From assembly GCF_000413935.1 (NCBI RefSeq), contig NZ_KE340381.1:261209-325208 (forward strand): a DNA stretch of 64,000 bases, written 5' to 3'. Shown piece after piece: positions 44,813-56,751 of the stretch (position 1 is the first letter of the stretch; each line of letters begins with the position of its first letter). This DNA is from Acinetobacter colistiniresistens. Lineage in GTDB: Bacteria; Pseudomonadota; Gammaproteobacteria; Pseudomonadales; Moraxellaceae. The notes beneath the pieces are model-generated. The model was not told where the DNA came from. It did not search any database and worked only from the letters and a program-made list of their open reading frames with translations. A program made the translations under genes and the position numbers.

Positions 44813-46309
44813 TTATTGTTGTTGAGATAACATGAAATGTAATGGAGAAAGAATTTCTGACTTCAATGCCAAATTGATCATTGGATCTGGGTATATACCA
44901 AGTAATAATACAAGCAATGCTGCACCAAGTACCATGATACCACCAACTTTAGTTCCCCAATGTGCATCAGCATCAATACGAGGTGTTTCTGGTGGTGTCA
45001 TATACATCACCACCATGACACGTAAGTAGTAATACAAGCCAATACCACTTCCGACAACGACCATTGCAGCCAAGAACCAATGTTGAGTTGTTACAGCAGC
45101 CATTATCACAAGGAATTTACCAATAAAACCTGCAGTTAATGGAATCCCTGCTAATGACAACATCATCACGGTTAATGTTGCAGTCAAGATCGGACGACGC
45201 CAGAACAAACCACGGTAGTCTGCAAGACTTTGTGCTTCATCAACGTTGTTATATGGACTAGACATTAACGCAACTGCACCAAATGCACCGATTGTGGTGA
45301 GTACATAAGTAATCACATAAACCGTTACACTGCCTAAACTTGCATAAGTCATACTAATCAAAGCAATCAACAAGTAACCAAAGTGTGCAATTGATGAATA
45401 ACCAAGGATGCGTTTTAAGTTAACTTGACGTACTGCAAGTAAGTTACCGACCAAAATTGATAACACAGCAATGACTGTCAAAACAGTCACTATTGATTCA
45501 ACTAAGATTGCACCAGAACTTAATAAGTAACGTACAAATAAACCAATCGTTGCAACTTTGGCAGCTGTAGCTAAGAATGTCGCCATAGGTGCTGGTGCAC
45601 CTGCATACACATCAGGCGTCCATTTATGGAATGGTGCAAGTGAAAGCTTAAATGCAACAGCAAAGATAATGAGACCTAAACCTAATAGCACCATTGGTTG
45701 CTTGATCGCAGTCATCAAAGCTTCAACAGAATCATAGAATGACAATGAACCTGTATACGCATAGATATATGCCATACCCATCAACAACATCGCAGATGCA
45801 GTTGCTGAAAGTACAAGATACTTAATTCCCGCTTCTAAAGATTGGCTACGTTGATGCGTGTAAGCCAACATACCATACACAGGAATTGACATTAACTCTA
45901 AGCTAATGAAGAAAGAAGCATAATGAGAACTTGCAACCAATAACATTGCACCTGCTACAGAACAAAGTAACAAGATATAAAGTTCTTCACGATTATCTTT
46001 ATACGTTTCAATGTAGGCATGTGAAAGCGTACTACAAGCCAAAGCAGCAATCAAAATCAGGAATTGGTAGAGCATGGTAAATGGATCAACCATAAACATG
46101 CCCATCACGTTCGCAGGAACAAAGTGCCCGCTAAACATGGTATATGCAATTAGAATTGCAGAAAGGTTTAGACCCACAACTGTCGTTGTTGCTATCAGGT
46201 TATGATTACGTTTAATCGCAATCAATAACATCACAACAACTGCAGTCAATGCCACAATCATCGCTGGGGCAAGTGGCATAAGCTCAGAAAAAGAAAGTGT
46301 GAAGTTCAT
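44813..46309 (-). CDS. nuoN: NADH-quinone oxidoreductase subunit N
   Basis: 498-aa antiporter-like membrane subunit of complex I with about 14 helices. Conserved features visible are SLELMSIPVYGMLAYTHQRSQSLEAGIKYLVLSATASA, KLSLAPFHKWTPDVYAGAP (Lys in the discontinuous helix), and RILGYSSIAHFGYLLIAL. Last gene of the nuo operon, three bases after nuoM. Proton pumping role known for the family. Confidence 0.97.
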   Translation of the reverse strand: MNFTLSFSELMPLAPAMIVALTAVVVMLLIAIKRNHNLIATTTVVGLNLSAILIAYTMFSGHFVPANVMGMFMVDPFTMLYQFLILIAALACSTLSHAYIETYKDNREELYILLLCSVAGAMLLVASSHYASFFISLELMSIPVYGMLAYTHQRSQSLEAGIKYLVLSATASAMLLMGMAYIYAYTGSLSFYDSVEALMTAIKQPMVLLGLGLIIFAVAFKLSLAPFHKWTPDVYAGAPAPMATFLATAAKVATIGLFVRYLLSSGAILVESIVTVLTVIAVLSILVGNLLAVRQVNLKRILGYSSIAHFGYLLIALISMTYASLGSVTVYVITYVLTTIGAFGAVALMSSPYNNVDEAQSLADYRGLFWRRPILTATLTVMMLSLAGIPLTAGFIGKFLVIMAAVTTQHWFLAAMVVVGSGIGLYYYLRVMVVMYMTPPETPRIDADAHWGTKVGGIMVLGAALLVLLLGIYPDPMINLALKSEILSPLHFMLSQQQ

Positions 46310-46312
46310 GGT

Positions 46313-47911
46313 TTATCGCATCTCCACTTGTTCAAGTTGAGTCGCAGTCTGCTGAACAGTTTCGACAACTTCTTGTACTGGCATATAACTATTGACTAAC
46401 CACTGCATACTTGAATGTGACATATCCAAGAATGTCTGTGGGTAAAGTCCTAACCAAAGTAAACCAATCACACAGATCATCAAAATACTAACTTCACGTA
46501 CTGATAAATCTTTCAGTGGACTCGTGTAGTGTTGCTTTTGTTCAGCATTTGGTTCACCAAAAAGTGCTTTGTGAATCAGAATCAGACCGTAAAGACCTGC
46601 AAATACTAAACTTACTGCAGCAATGATGGTGAAGGCTGGATAAGCTTTAAATGAACCCATAAGAATCAAGAATTCACCAATAAAGTTACCTAGACCAGGT
46701 ACACCGACAAGCGCTGCAACAAAGAACATCAGGAAAAATGGCAAGTATTGCAGTTGGCCACGAAGACCACCCATTAAACGTAAATCACGGGTATGTAAAC
46801 GTTCATACACTTGACCAGACATAATGAACAATGCAGCAGATGACAAGCCATGTGCCAACATCATGATCATCAGACCTTGGAAAGTTAGAATATTACCTGC
46901 GTAGATTGCAAGTAAAATGAAACCCATGTGTGAAATAGACGTATACGCAAGCAGACGTTTCATGTCTGTTTGTTGGTAAGCTAAGAATGCACCGTAGAAA
47001 ATACCAATTAAACCCAAAATGATTGCAATATCAGCAAACTGAGCTGACGCTGCTGGGAAGAATGGAATGACGAAACGAAGTAGACCGTACGCTGCTGTCT
47101 TAATCAAAATACCAGCCAAGTCCACAGAACCCGCTGTTGGTGCTTGTGCATGCGCATCAGGTAACCAACCGTGTAATGGGAATACAGGTAATTTAACTGC
47201 AAAACCAACAAAGAAACACAACATAAATGCATATGCAACTTCTGGTGGTAAGTGGTTTGCAACAGCCAATAAGTAGCTGTAATCAAAACCAATCATACCT
47301 GTCATCATATATCCATAGACCACTAAGCCTAAGATACCGATTAACATAATCAAACCAGCAATTTGTGTATATAAAAAGAATTTAGTTGCAGCATAAACAC
47401 GTGAACGACCATTTGATCCTGAGTGTCCCCATAACGCAATCAAGAAATAGATTGGTACAAGCATCATCTCCCAGAAGAAGAAGAACAAGAATAAGTCAAT
47501 TGCAAGGAATACACCGATAACCCCACCTAAACTCCAAAGGAGGTTTAAGTGGAAGAAACCAACATTCTTTTGAATTTCACCCCATGAACAACCAACAGCA
47601 AGCACACCAAGTAACGCTGTAAGTAAAACCATGAGTAGAGATAAACCATCCACAGCCAAGTGAATGCTGATCCCTAAAGTCTGAATCCATGGGAGATGGA
47701 ATTCAGCAGCCCAAGTTGGGACTTTACCGCCCAACTCGTAGCTATATGTACCAGTTTGCCATAGTGCAATACCCAAACCAAAGGTAATGAGCATACCAAT
47801 CAAGGCAATCCAGCGTGGCAAATGTTGGTCAAATTTATCAACCAACCAACAAATAAAACCAGCAATGAAAGGAACTAAAATCAGTGCGGGTAAAATTAAA
47901 TTGTTTTCCAT
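46313..47911 (-). CDS. nuoM: NADH-quinone oxidoreductase subunit M
   Basis: 532-aa antiporter-like subunit of complex I. Start placed at ATG 47911 (MENNLILPALILVPF), one base after the nuoL stop. It has the signature FFFFWEMMLVPIYFLIALWGH with the key Glu, AVKLPVFPLHGWLPDAHAQAPTAGSVDLAGILIKTAAYG with the membrane Lys, and KRLLAYTSISHMGFILL. Fourteen-helix layout as expected. Confidence 0.97.
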   Translation of the reverse strand: MENNLILPALILVPFIAGFICWLVDKFDQHLPRWIALIGMLITFGLGIALWQTGTYSYELGGKVPTWAAEFHLPWIQTLGISIHLAVDGLSLLMVLLTALLGVLAVGCSWGEIQKNVGFFHLNLLWSLGGVIGVFLAIDLFLFFFFWEMMLVPIYFLIALWGHSGSNGRSRVYAATKFFLYTQIAGLIMLIGILGLVVYGYMMTGMIGFDYSYLLAVANHLPPEVAYAFMLCFFVGFAVKLPVFPLHGWLPDAHAQAPTAGSVDLAGILIKTAAYGLLRFVIPFFPAASAQFADIAIILGLIGIFYGAFLAYQQTDMKRLLAYTSISHMGFILLAIYAGNILTFQGLMIMMLAHGLSSAALFIMSGQVYERLHTRDLRLMGGLRGQLQYLPFFLMFFVAALVGVPGLGNFIGEFLILMGSFKAYPAFTIIAAVSLVFAGLYGLILIHKALFGEPNAEQKQHYTSPLKDLSVREVSILMICVIGLLWLGLYPQTFLDMSHSSMQWLVNSYMPVQEVVETVQQTATQLEQVEMR

Positions 47912-47912
47912 T

Positions 47913-49808
47913 TTATTTCCCCACAACCTGAATCACGATCAAGATCATCAATAACACCACTACACCGAGTGACATGCTTGATGCGTATTCACGCAATGAA
48001 CCTGTTTGACGCGAACTTGTAAAGCTATTACCACCTTTCACAAGTGCAGGTAGCACTAACCATAAACCATCAATTGGATCACGACCTAAAATTTTCGCAA
48101 TCAATAAATATGGTTTTACAAAAACGATGTCATACAAAGCATCAAAACCAAATGCGGTACGGCAAATATGCGCTAAACCAGAACCCAAAGACGTTTGAGC
48201 AAATGATTTAACCGCACCATACGCAAAGGCAAATAAGAAAATACCAACAACCAAACCAACAAGGGCAACACCACTTGCTAAATGTTCTGCATGTGCAACG
48301 GCTTCTTCTAAAGCTTCAGGAACAACAAAGCTTGGAATACTTGCAGCAGTCAATAATTTCGCAACAGGTGCTTGTAAGAAATAACCAATACCTGTTGATA
48401 AGGTCGCAAGAATTGCAAGCGGTGCCCAGTAAGTCACGCCATGAATGGCATGTGCATGGGTTTTTTCTTCGCCAAAGAATACCACCCAGATTAGACGGAA
48501 AGTATAGATAGACGTTAAGAATGCACCCGCGACACCAACCCAGTACAACGTATTATAAAGTGGAAGGTTTGCAATCGTAGACTGTGCATATACTGCACCT
48601 AAAATCGCATCTTTAGAGAAGAAGCCAACTGTTACGATTGGAAGTGCAGCTAATGCGCCACCACCGATGACGAAACACCAGAATACAAATGGAATCTTTT
48701 TACGTAATCCACCCATTTTGAAAATGTTTTGTTCGTGATGACATGCAAGAATTACGGCACCCGAAGAAAGGAACAATAACGCTTTGAAGAATGCGTGAGC
48801 AAGCATATGGAACAAACCAGCTTGATACGCCTCAGCACCCACTGCCATAAACATATAACCGAGCTGACTCATGGTTGAGTAAGCCAAGATACGTTTGATA
48901 TCGGTTTGAACCAATGCGGCAAAACCAGCTACAAGTAAGGTTACTGCACCTGTAATCGAGATGAACTGCATTACTTCTGGTGCCATTTCCATCACAGAGA
49001 ACATACGGCAGCATAGGTAGACGCCCGCTGTCACCATCGTTGCAGCGTGGATCAATGCAGATACTGGTGTAGGACCAGCCATCGCATCAGCTAACCAAGT
49101 TTGTAATGGAATTTGCGCTGATTTACCTGCTGCACCTAAGAACAACATCAATGCGGTCCAAATCGACAATGATGAGCTTTGCGTCATCACACTCGCTGCA
49201 TGTTCAACAATGTACTGTGTATTCAACGTACCAAACTGTTGATAGAGCAAGAACAATGCGATGAGTAAGAAAACATCACCCACACGTGTTACGGTGAATG
49301 CTTTGATTGCTGCCCAACCATTTGCAGGGTTTGAGTAGTAGAAACCAATCAAGAGGTATGAACACAGACCTACGCCTTCCCAACCTAAGAACAATAACGC
49401 CAAGTTATCGCCAAGTACCAACAACAACATGCTGGCAACGAACAGGTTGAAATAAGAGAAGAAACGTGCGTAATCTTCTTCACCACGCATATACCATGAT
49501 GCAAAGATGTGAATCAGGAAACCAACACCTGTGATCATGCCAGTCATCAATAATGACAAACCATCGAGGTGCAAGCTGATGCCTGGCTCAAAACCGCCAA
49601 CACTGAACCACGTCCATAAGTGTTGAACAAAAACAGTTTGGCCACTGCTAGTAAATGCAAGGCCAGCGATTAAAGCAAATAAGGCAGATAAACCAACTGA
49701 ACCGACACCAATAATGGCAGCGACATTTTCAGACAGTTTGTTACGCCCTGCCGCTAACAGGATAAAACCAATGAGCGGGAATAAAACGGTTAAATATAAT
49801 GTACTCAT
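47913..49808 (-). CDS. nuoL: NADH-quinone oxidoreductase subunit L
   Basis: 631-aa distal antiporter-like subunit with the long C-terminal lateral helix. Signature motifs are [20 protein letters not shown] with the key Glu, [41 protein letters not shown], and [20 protein letters not shown]. Its start overlaps the nuoK stop in an ATGA arrangement, indicating translational coupling. Confidence 0.97.
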   Translation of the reverse strand: MSTLYLTVLFPLIGFILLAAGRNKLSENVAAIIGVGSVGLSALFALIAGLAFTSSGQTVFVQHLWTWFSVGGFEPGISLHLDGLSLLMTGMITGVGFLIHIFASWYMRGEEDYARFFSYFNLFVASMLLLVLGDNLALLFLGWEGVGLCSYLLIGFYYSNPANGWAAIKAFTVTRVGDVFLLIALFLLYQQFGTLNTQYIVEHAASVMTQSSSLSIWTALMLFLGAAGKSAQIPLQTWLADAMAGPTPVSALIHAATMVTAGVYLCCRMFSVMEMAPEVMQFISITGAVTLLVAGFAALVQTDIKRILAYSTMSQLGYMFMAVGAEAYQAGLFHMLAHAFFKALLFLSSGAVILACHHEQNIFKMGGLRKKIPFVFWCFVIGGGALAALPIVTVGFFSKDAILGAVYAQSTIANLPLYNTLYWVGVAGAFLTSIYTFRLIWVVFFGEEKTHAHAIHGVTYWAPLAILATLSTGIGYFLQAPVAKLLTAASIPSFVVPEALEEAVAHAEHLASGVALVGLVVGIFLFAFAYGAVKSFAQTSLGSGLAHICRTAFGFDALYDIVFVKPYLLIAKILGRDPIDGLWLVLPALVKGGNSFTSSRQTGSLREYASSMSLGVVVLLMILIVIQVVGK

Positions 49809-50113
49809 CCGCGCATCTCACTAGCAGCATCCACATCCAAGTGATGGAAGCGATGATAAAACTGAAGGACGATCGCAAGACCAATACACGCCTCTGCCGC
49901 AGCAAGCGTTAGGATCAAAATGAACATCACTTGTCCATCTGGTTGAGCCCAAACACTACCTGCCAAAACAAATGCCAATGCAGCAGCATTCATCATCACT
50001 TCAAGGCTCATTAGCATAAATAATAGGTTGCGTCGCACCATTACACCGTAAAAACCGAGTGCAAAAAGGATGGTTGCAACAATCAAACCATGTTCTAAAG
50101 GGATGTGTCCCAT
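49805..50113 (-). CDS. nuoK: NADH-quinone oxidoreductase subunit K
   Basis: 102-aa three-helix subunit of complex I, with the two membrane glutamates in [16 protein letters not shown] and [17 protein letters not shown]. It overlaps nuoJ by one base and nuoL by four, so the three genes are translationally coupled. Confidence 0.97.
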   Translation of the reverse strand: MGHIPLEHGLIVATILFALGFYGVMVRRNLLFMLMSLEVMMNAAALAFVLAGSVWAQPDGQVMFILILTLAAAEACIGLAIVLQFYHRFHHLDVDAASEMRG

Positions 50114-50634
50114 TATTCTTTATCCTCTTCTGCACTTGGTTCACGTTTGCCAAGGTGATATGCAGCAACTAAGGCTGCAAGCAATAACATCGCGGCAACT
50201 TCTACCAATAATAGATAGTGAGTAAATAATGCTTGACCGACTGCTTTAGGACCTACAATTTCTGTACCTAATGGTGCAGAAATTGTGGTGTATTCTCCAC
50301 CCAACATCCAAACCAAAACCAAGCCCAATAAGAAACTCATTAATGCAGGATATGCCCATGCATCAGAAGTTAACCATTTACGTTCTTGTTCAACCGTGTC
50401 TTGTCCAAGGTTCAACATCATGACCACGAAGACGAACAACACCATGATTGCACCAGCATAAACAATAATCTCAAGTGCACCCGCAAAAGGCGCTCCCACG
50501 ATCATGAAAATACCAGCAACAGCAAGAAGCGAAACGATCAAACTTAACAGTGCATGCACAGGGTTCGTATTCGTTACAACACGAACCGTCGAAACGATGG
50601 CCACAAGTGCCATCAAATAAAATGGCCACATCAT
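50113..50634 (-). CDS. nuoJ: NADH-quinone oxidoreductase subunit J
   Basis: 173-aa five-helix membrane subunit of complex I with the typical [20 protein letters not shown] and [30 protein letters not shown] region that forms the pi-bulge helix. It overlaps nuoI (ATGA) and nuoK. Confidence 0.96.
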   Translation of the reverse strand: MMWPFYLMALVAIVSTVRVVTNTNPVHALLSLIVSLLAVAGIFMIVGAPFAGALEIIVYAGAIMVLFVFVVMMLNLGQDTVEQERKWLTSDAWAYPALMSFLLGLVLVWMLGGEYTTISAPLGTEIVGPKAVGQALFTHYLLLVEVAAMLLLAALVAAYHLGKREPSAEEDKE

Positions 50635-51173
50635 GGTAATAAGCTCCGTACATCAACAGGTGCACTTTCTTTCTGTGCTTGACCTTTTTCTTTGCCGCTT
50701 ACAGCCATACCAGTTACACGGTAGAAGTTGTAGTCAGGATATTTGCCCGGTCCAGAAATGAGTAAGTTTTCTTTTTCATAGACCAAGTCTTGACGTACAT
50801 ATTCACCCAGTTCGAAATCCGGGGTCAGCTGAATCGCTGTGGTTGGACATGCTTCTTCACACATCCCGCAGAAAATACAGCGTGAGAAGTTGATACGGAA
50901 AAATTCTGGATACCAACGTCCATCTTCTTTTTCCGCTTTTTGCAATGAAATACAGCCCACTGGACAAGCAACCGCACATAGGTTACATGCCACACAACGC
51001 TCTTCACCATCTGGATCACGCGTCAACACGATACGACCACGGTAGCGTGGTGGCACAATTTGTTCACCTGGTACTTCTGGATATAAAATCGTGTCACGTT
51101 TACGTGTGACATGGCTGAACACCATCCACAATGAACGTACAATCGATCCGAATCCAGCTAGAATTTTATACAT
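50631..51173 (-). CDS. nuoI: NADH-quinone oxidoreductase subunit I
   Basis: 180-aa peripheral subunit carrying two [4Fe-4S] clusters (N6a, N6b). The two ferredoxin motifs [15 protein letters not shown] and [15 protein letters not shown] are complete. The N terminus is an amphipathic helix that binds the membrane. It follows nuoH by 18 bases. Confidence 0.97.
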   Translation of the reverse strand: MYKILAGFGSIVRSLWMVFSHVTRKRDTILYPEVPGEQIVPPRYRGRIVLTRDPDGEERCVACNLCAVACPVGCISLQKAEKEDGRWYPEFFRINFSRCIFCGMCEEACPTTAIQLTPDFELGEYVRQDLVYEKENLLISGPGKYPDYNFYRVTGMAVSGKEKGQAQKESAPVDVRSLLP

Positions 51174-51191
51174 TTTGTACTCCCTGCTGTC

Positions 51192-52208
51192 CTAGGCCTG
51201 ATTCATCAGAATCACAGCACCAGTCACTAACAAGTTGACCAACGCCAATGGCAAACAAACTTTCCAACCAAAGTTCATCACTTGGTCATAACGTGGACGC
51301 ATTAACGAACCACGTGCCAAGACAAACATCATTACGAAGAATGCTGTTTTAATGATGAACCAGAATAATGGTGGAACAAATGGAATTTCTAAGTTAAATG
51401 GTGCAAGCCATCCACCGAAGAATAAGGTGACGATCAAGGCAGAGATCAATACCACGTTGACATATTCCGCAACGAAGAACATCCCCCACTTCATACCACC
51501 ATATTCAACATGGTAACCTTCGGCCAATTCTTGCTCAGCTTCAGGTTGGTCAAATGGATGACGATGCGTTACTGCAACACCGGCAACAACGAAGATCAGG
51601 AAGCCTAAGAATTGAGGAATGATGAACCACATATCACGTTGTGCTTCAACAATCTCTCGCATGTTGAATGAACCCGCAATCGCAACCACACCCATCAACG
51701 AGATACCCAAGAACACTTCATAAGAAATGGTTTGAGCGGCAGAACGAAGACCACCGAGTAATGAGTATTTGTTGTTAGACGCCCAGCCACCAAATAACAC
51801 TGCATAGACTGCGATACCCGCCATTGCCATAAAGAACAATAGACCGATACTCATATCCGCAACGCCCAATGTAGGACTTACCGGGATCACCATAAACGAA
51901 AGTACCGCAGTTGCCATCGCAACTGCTGGTGCTAAACGGAACGTGAGCTTATCAGCAAACTTTGGTGTCCAGTCTTCTTTGAACATGATCTTGAGCATGT
52001 CGGCAACGATCTGGAACATACCGCCAGGACCAACACGGTTTGGACCGTAACGGTCTTGCCATAATGCCAAGAGACGACGCTCAATAAATGACATTAACGC
52101 AGCAACCAAAACCACCACCAGCAAGATCACAATGGCTTGAATCACTGAATAAGCGATTGGCCAGTTCTCAGCCCAAAGTGGCGTTTGACGTATAATTTCT
52201 TGATTCAT
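51192..52208 (-). CDS. nuoH: NADH-quinone oxidoreductase subunit H
   Basis: 338-aa membrane subunit at the quinone site, with about eight helices. It shows [49 protein letters not shown], and [25 protein letters not shown], the acidic quinone-chamber loop. Its start lies three bases after the nuoG stop. Confidence 0.97.
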   Translation of the reverse strand: MNQEIIRQTPLWAENWPIAYSVIQAIVILLVVVLVAALMSFIERRLLALWQDRYGPNRVGPGGMFQIVADMLKIMFKEDWTPKFADKLTFRLAPAVAMATAVLSFMVIPVSPTLGVADMSIGLLFFMAMAGIAVYAVLFGGWASNNKYSLLGGLRSAAQTISYEVFLGISLMGVVAIAGSFNMREIVEAQRDMWFIIPQFLGFLIFVVAGVAVTHRHPFDQPEAEQELAEGYHVEYGGMKWGMFFVAEYVNVVLISALIVTLFFGGWLAPFNLEIPFVPPLFWFIIKTAFFVMMFVLARGSLMRPRYDQVMNFGWKVCLPLALVNLLVTGAVILMNQA

Positions 52209-52211
52209 GAA

Positions 52212-54896
52212 TTACACTCCTACCGCCACAGACACAGGCTCTGCCAATGAAACTGTTGGTGCTAAACCAATTGGATAACCGATATAGCCTGTTGGTAAAT
52301 ATTCGATCACTTGTACCGGTAAGCTGATGCTGGTCTCTCCCGCTTGCACGGTAATACGTTGACCATCCTGAACATTCAAGCGAGTCGCATCTTGCTCACC
52401 CACCGCAAACATGGCTTCAGGAATACGCGATTCCATCGCTGGTGTTTTAATGGTGAATTCACCAGAACCAAAGATATGGTGCATTGGCACAAGACGGAAG
52501 CTTTCAGGGTTCACCACCACAGCGGTTGGTGCAACATAGCTACGTGCAGGACGTTTTGCTAAACGATCGAATAAACGGATACCTGAATCACCACCTTTTA
52601 AGTGACCACCCACTTCATCTTGGTATTTGTTCCAAGCTTGTGGTGAGTGCCAGCCTGCAGACCATGCGAAAGGCACCAGTGAAGATGCAGTCTGAGTTCC
52701 GACATAACCTTCCATCGAGAACGTCAATGCTGAATCCGGATCAGTCGGCTGTTTCGGTTCGTGAATCGATAACGGCGCACGAATTGCAGTACGGCCTGAA
52801 TAACGACGTGGTTCACGCGCAATCTTCAAGCCGTGGATACGGTAACCCGCATCTGGTGCAACATCTTCGATTGCTGCAAGTACCGGTACATTCTTGACGA
52901 TGTCTTCAATCACATCATCCAGCAATGTCCAATCGACTGCTTTGCCTTTAAGACCTGTCTCAATGGCATGTAACCAGCGCCAAGATTCTTTGATCGCATA
53001 TTCTGGCGTGTAGTAGCTTGGGTCATACACTTGGTAGAAACGTTGTGCACGGCCTTCTTGGCTCACGACAGTACCATCACCTTCGGCAAAACTTGCTGCT
53101 GAAAGTACGATATCTGCAAGTTTCAAGGTTTCAGTTTCGCTATGATCCAATACGATCACAGTTTCAGCTTTATCTAATGCAGCTTTGACTTGTGCCACTG
53201 GTAAACGACGGGTTAAGTCATTTTCAACCACAACCACAGTATCAAAGTCTTGTGCAAATGCTTGTTCTAGACTTAAGCCACCGAACAATGCCAAGCCCAT
53301 TGAGTTCACTTCAGGAACAGTCAATGACAAGCCTGCATTTGCACCAAGGTTCTGCGCAACTTGTGCCGCAGCTTCCATAATTGCAGGATCTTGTAAGCTG
53401 GTGCCCGAAATAATCAATGGCTTTTTCGCAGCTTTCAAGGTGTCCGCAATGGTTTGCGCAAATGCTTTAGCATCATCCGCTAAACCAGAGAGTGCTTCGC
53501 CTTTCACCGCAGCAGCAACTGCAAAACCTAAACGTGCGATATCATTTGGCGATGCAACCACTTCACCTGTTGCCACATCCGCTAAACGCGTTTGCGTTGC
53601 AGCAAGGATATAGATTGGTGATTTTGCATCTTGACCGATACGTTGTACCGGTTCAGCCAACCAGTCTGGCGTACGTGTTGCAGCAGCCATTTCTTTGGCT
53701 TTGTTTTTCGCAGCTTGGCGAACTGATAAAGCCATACGTGGCGCAGTTTGAGTTAAGTCTTCACCCAAGATCAATACTGCATCATAGCTTTCAATTTCAC
53801 GCATGTTCGGGTTATAGATACCCTGTGTTTGCATGATTGATGCGGCTAACTCAACCAAGTTCTGCTCTTTTTGAGACATCCCTATTGAGTAGTTGTCTTG
53901 TCCAACCAATTCACGCAGTGCGTAGTTTGATTCCAAGCTTGCGCGTGGAGAACCAATTCCTAACACTTTCTTGCCTTTCAGCTGTGCAATCACTTGATCA
54001 AGCGCCTGATCAACGCTTACGGTTGCAACAGTTTCACCATTGCGGAACTGTGGTTGACGTGGACGATCTTCACGGTTCACATAGCCTGTACCGAAACGAC
54101 CTTTATCACACAGGAAGTATTGGTTCACAGAACCATTGAAACGATTTTCAACACGACGGATTTCGCCATAACGCTCACCCGGAGAGATGTTACAACCTGA
54201 AGAACAGCCGAAACATACGCTTGGCGCATATTGCATGTCCCATTTACGGTTATAGCGTGCTGAATGGGTCTTGTCGGTAAATACACCTGTTGGACACACT
54301 TCAGTCAAGTTACCCGAAAATTCAGATTCTAAAGTACCTGATTCTGGGCGACCGAAGTAAACACGTGATGCATTGGCATAGACACCAAAGTCCGTACCAC
54401 CGGCATAGTCTTTGTAGTAACGCACACAACGGTAGCACGCGATACAGCGGTTCATCTCATGCGCAATAAACGAACCCAACTCTTGGTTATAGTGAGTACG
54501 TTTAGTAAAGCGGTAGCGACGACGATCGTGTTGCGTCATCACCGTCATATCTTGTAAATGACAGTGACCACCTTCTTCACAGACTGGACAGTCGTGTGGG
54601 TGGTTCGTCATCAAGAATTCAACAATCGACGCACGGAAATCCGTTGCTTCTTTGTCTTCAATCGAAATATAGGTATTGTCGGTCGCAGGTGTCATACATG
54701 ACATCACCAGACGTCCACGTGTGTCCTCAGGATTCGCATACTGAGTCACCGCACATTGACGACAAGAACCAACAGAACCTAAGGATGGGTGCCAACAAAA
54801 ATACGGGATGTCGATGCCAAGGCTGAGACATGCTTGTAGCAAGTTTTCTGAGCCGTTGACTTCATACGATTTTCCATCGACATGAATTGTAGCCAT
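52212..54896 (-). CDS. nuoG: NADH-quinone oxidoreductase subunit G
   Basis: 894-aa electron-transfer subunit. The N-terminal ferredoxin domain carries a [2Fe-2S] motif ([15 protein letters not shown]), followed by [16 protein letters not shown] with its His ligand and [13 protein letters not shown], then the [13 protein letters not shown] cluster site of the molybdopterin-oxidoreductase-like part. The long C-terminal portion is a formate-dehydrogenase-like domain without molybdenum. It is 11 bases after nuoF. Confidence 0.97.
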   Translation of the reverse strand: MATIHVDGKSYEVNGSENLLQACLSLGIDIPYFCWHPSLGSVGSCRQCAVTQYANPEDTRGRLVMSCMTPATDNTYISIEDKEATDFRASIVEFLMTNHPHDCPVCEEGGHCHLQDMTVMTQHDRRRYRFTKRTHYNQELGSFIAHEMNRCIACYRCVRYYKDYAGGTDFGVYANASRVYFGRPESGTLESEFSGNLTEVCPTGVFTDKTHSARYNRKWDMQYAPSVCFGCSSGCNISPGERYGEIRRVENRFNGSVNQYFLCDKGRFGTGYVNREDRPRQPQFRNGETVATVSVDQALDQVIAQLKGKKVLGIGSPRASLESNYALRELVGQDNYSIGMSQKEQNLVELAASIMQTQGIYNPNMREIESYDAVLILGEDLTQTAPRMALSVRQAAKNKAKEMAAATRTPDWLAEPVQRIGQDAKSPIYILAATQTRLADVATGEVVASPNDIARLGFAVAAAVKGEALSGLADDAKAFAQTIADTLKAAKKPLIISGTSLQDPAIMEAAAQVAQNLGANAGLSLTVPEVNSMGLALFGGLSLEQAFAQDFDTVVVVENDLTRRLPVAQVKAALDKAETVIVLDHSETETLKLADIVLSAASFAEGDGTVVSQEGRAQRFYQVYDPSYYTPEYAIKESWRWLHAIETGLKGKAVDWTLLDDVIEDIVKNVPVLAAIEDVAPDAGYRIHGLKIAREPRRYSGRTAIRAPLSIHEPKQPTDPDSALTFSMEGYVGTQTASSLVPFAWSAGWHSPQAWNKYQDEVGGHLKGGDSGIRLFDRLAKRPARSYVAPTAVVVNPESFRLVPMHHIFGSGEFTIKTPAMESRIPEAMFAVGEQDATRLNVQDGQRITVQAGETSISLPVQVIEYLPTGYIGYPIGLAPTVSLAEPVSVAVGV

Positions 54897-54907
54897 AGTC
54901 GAATTCC

Positions 54908-56233
54908 TTAAGCTTGTTCTACGTCTAGAGCAGGAGCATGGGTTTTAACCTTAGCTTCAAACTCGTTACGGAAATATTTAAGTGCGCCCATAAGCGGCTC
55001 CATCGCACCCGGTGCGTGAGCACAGAAAGTTTTACCGATCCATAATTTACGCGTCAGTTCTTGTAAATGATCGATATCTTCTTTCTTACCTTCGCCTGTT
55101 TCCAGTGCTTTAAGCGCTTTCACTGCCCAAGGTAAACCGTCACGACATGGTGTACAGAAACCACATGATTCACGCGCAAAGAATTCTTCTAAATTACGTG
55201 TTGCAGAAACCATACATTGGGTTTCATCCACCACCATGAGTAGACAAGTTCCTAAACGAGAACCTGCTTTCATGATCGTTTCTGAATCCATTGGCAAATC
55301 AATGTGTTCAGCAGCCAAGAAGTCCGTTGATGCACCACCCGGCAACCATGCTTTCAAGGTTAAACCGTCGCGCATACCACCCGCATGTTCTTCAATCACT
55401 TCACGCGCAGTCGTACCAAATGGTAGTTCCCAAAGGCCCGGGAATTTAACTTTGCCTGATGCACCATAAATCTTGGTGCCTGGATCTTTTGATTTACCCG
55501 CAGACAGGTTGATATACCACTCTGGGCCACGCAACATGATCGCTGGCAAGTTATTGTAGGTTTCAACGTTGTTGACAATCGTTGGACGACCCCATGCCCC
55601 TGCTACTTGCGGGAATGGCGGTTTGGTACGCGGATTGGCACGGCGACCTTCAAGCGAGTTGATCAATGCAGTTTCTTCACCACAGATATAACGACCTGCG
55701 CCTGTGTGAACGTGCATATCAAAGTTCCAGCCTGTTCCAAGGATGTTGTCACCCAAGTAACCTTTGGCACGGATTTGCTCTAATGCTTCATTTAAGTATT
55801 GAGCCGCTTCAACATATTCACCACGGATGAAGATATAACCTTGAGTTGCTTCTAAGGTATAACCTGCAATCAACATGCCTTCGATCAATTGATGAGGAAG
55901 TTTTTCCATCAACAAACGGTCTTTAAAGGTACCCGGTTCCATTTCATCGGCATTACAGATCAAATAGCGTGGACCACCATCATTTGGCGCCATCAATGAC
56001 CATTTAATTCCCGCTGGGAAACCTGCACCACCACGACCTTTGACTGTCGCAGCTTTAATGACTTCAAGTACATCTTTTGGTGGCATGCTCAAAGCTTTTT
56101 TAAAGCCAGCATAGCCTTCCAGTGCTTCGTACTCATCGGCCGCACGAACAAATTCTTGTTTGCTCAAACGCCAAGTCAATGGATGTGTTTCTGGGTTACC
56201 GTCGCCATAGATTGGTTTTGGTTCAGTATTCAT
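54908..56233 (-). CDS. nuoF: NADH-quinone oxidoreductase subunit F
   Basis: 441-aa NADH- and FMN-binding subunit. [13 protein letters not shown] is the NADH/FMN glycine-rich loop, [14 protein letters not shown] follows, and the C-terminal [12 protein letters not shown] motif with a later Cys ([10 protein letters not shown]) binds [4Fe-4S] N3. Its start overlaps the nuoE stop by four bases. Confidence 0.97.
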   Translation of the reverse strand: MNTEPKPIYGDGNPETHPLTWRLSKQEFVRAADEYEALEGYAGFKKALSMPPKDVLEVIKAATVKGRGGAGFPAGIKWSLMAPNDGGPRYLICNADEMEPGTFKDRLLMEKLPHQLIEGMLIAGYTLEATQGYIFIRGEYVEAAQYLNEALEQIRAKGYLGDNILGTGWNFDMHVHTGAGRYICGEETALINSLEGRRANPRTKPPFPQVAGAWGRPTIVNNVETYNNLPAIMLRGPEWYINLSAGKSKDPGTKIYGASGKVKFPGLWELPFGTTAREVIEEHAGGMRDGLTLKAWLPGGASTDFLAAEHIDLPMDSETIMKAGSRLGTCLLMVVDETQCMVSATRNLEEFFARESCGFCTPCRDGLPWAVKALKALETGEGKKEDIDHLQELTRKLWIGKTFCAHAPGAMEPLMGALKYFRNEFEAKVKTHAPALDVEQA

Positions 56234-56739
56234 ACATACTTCTCCAATAACTGTTTAACCGATGAAACGTCCACGAGACCGTGAGTATCTTCATCAATCA
56301 TTAAAGTTGGACCTTTATCGCAGTTGCCTAAACAGCAAATTGGGAGCAAGGTAAAACGACCATCTGCTGTGGTTTGTCCATACTGGATACCCAACTCGCG
56401 CTGGAACGCTTCTGCCAAAGTTTCTGCACCCATCAAGAAGCATGCAATTGAGTCACACAATAGAATCACATGACGGCCAACAGGTTGACGGTAGATACGG
56501 TTATAGAAAGTTGCAACACCTTCCAGATCCGCTACGCTCATGGTCAACAGCTGTGCAATCGCATTCATCTGTGCATCATCTACCCAGCCATTACGGCGTT
56601 GTACACACTTCAAGGCATCCAAAGATGCTGCACGTGGGTACGGGTAATGACCAATGTGATGTTCGATGTCATGGATTTCGTCCGCAGTCAAAATCCCTTC
56701 AACATTCACACGTGGTTTTTTATCAGTCAAAATCATCAT
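56230..56739 (-). CDS. nuoE: NADH-quinone oxidoreductase subunit E
   Basis: 169-aa thioredoxin-like [2Fe-2S] subunit (N1a). The cysteines lie in [13 protein letters not shown] and [18 protein letters not shown]; the N-terminal helical part [29 protein letters not shown] is typical. It overlaps nuoF and follows nuoCD by 12 bases. Confidence 0.96.
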   Translation of the reverse strand: MMILTDKKPRVNVEGILTADEIHDIEHHIGHYPYPRAASLDALKCVQRRNGWVDDAQMNAIAQLLTMSVADLEGVATFYNRIYRQPVGRHVILLCDSIACFLMGAETLAEAFQRELGIQYGQTTADGRFTLLPICCLGNCDKGPTLMIDEDTHGLVDVSSVKQLLEKYV

Positions 56740-56751
56740 AATCGTTTACCC

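Noticed and set aside
52484..54139. Several plus-strand ORFs opposite nuoG.
   Set aside because: They are low-complexity shadows of a well-conserved subunit gene and no start signal or protein motif supports them.
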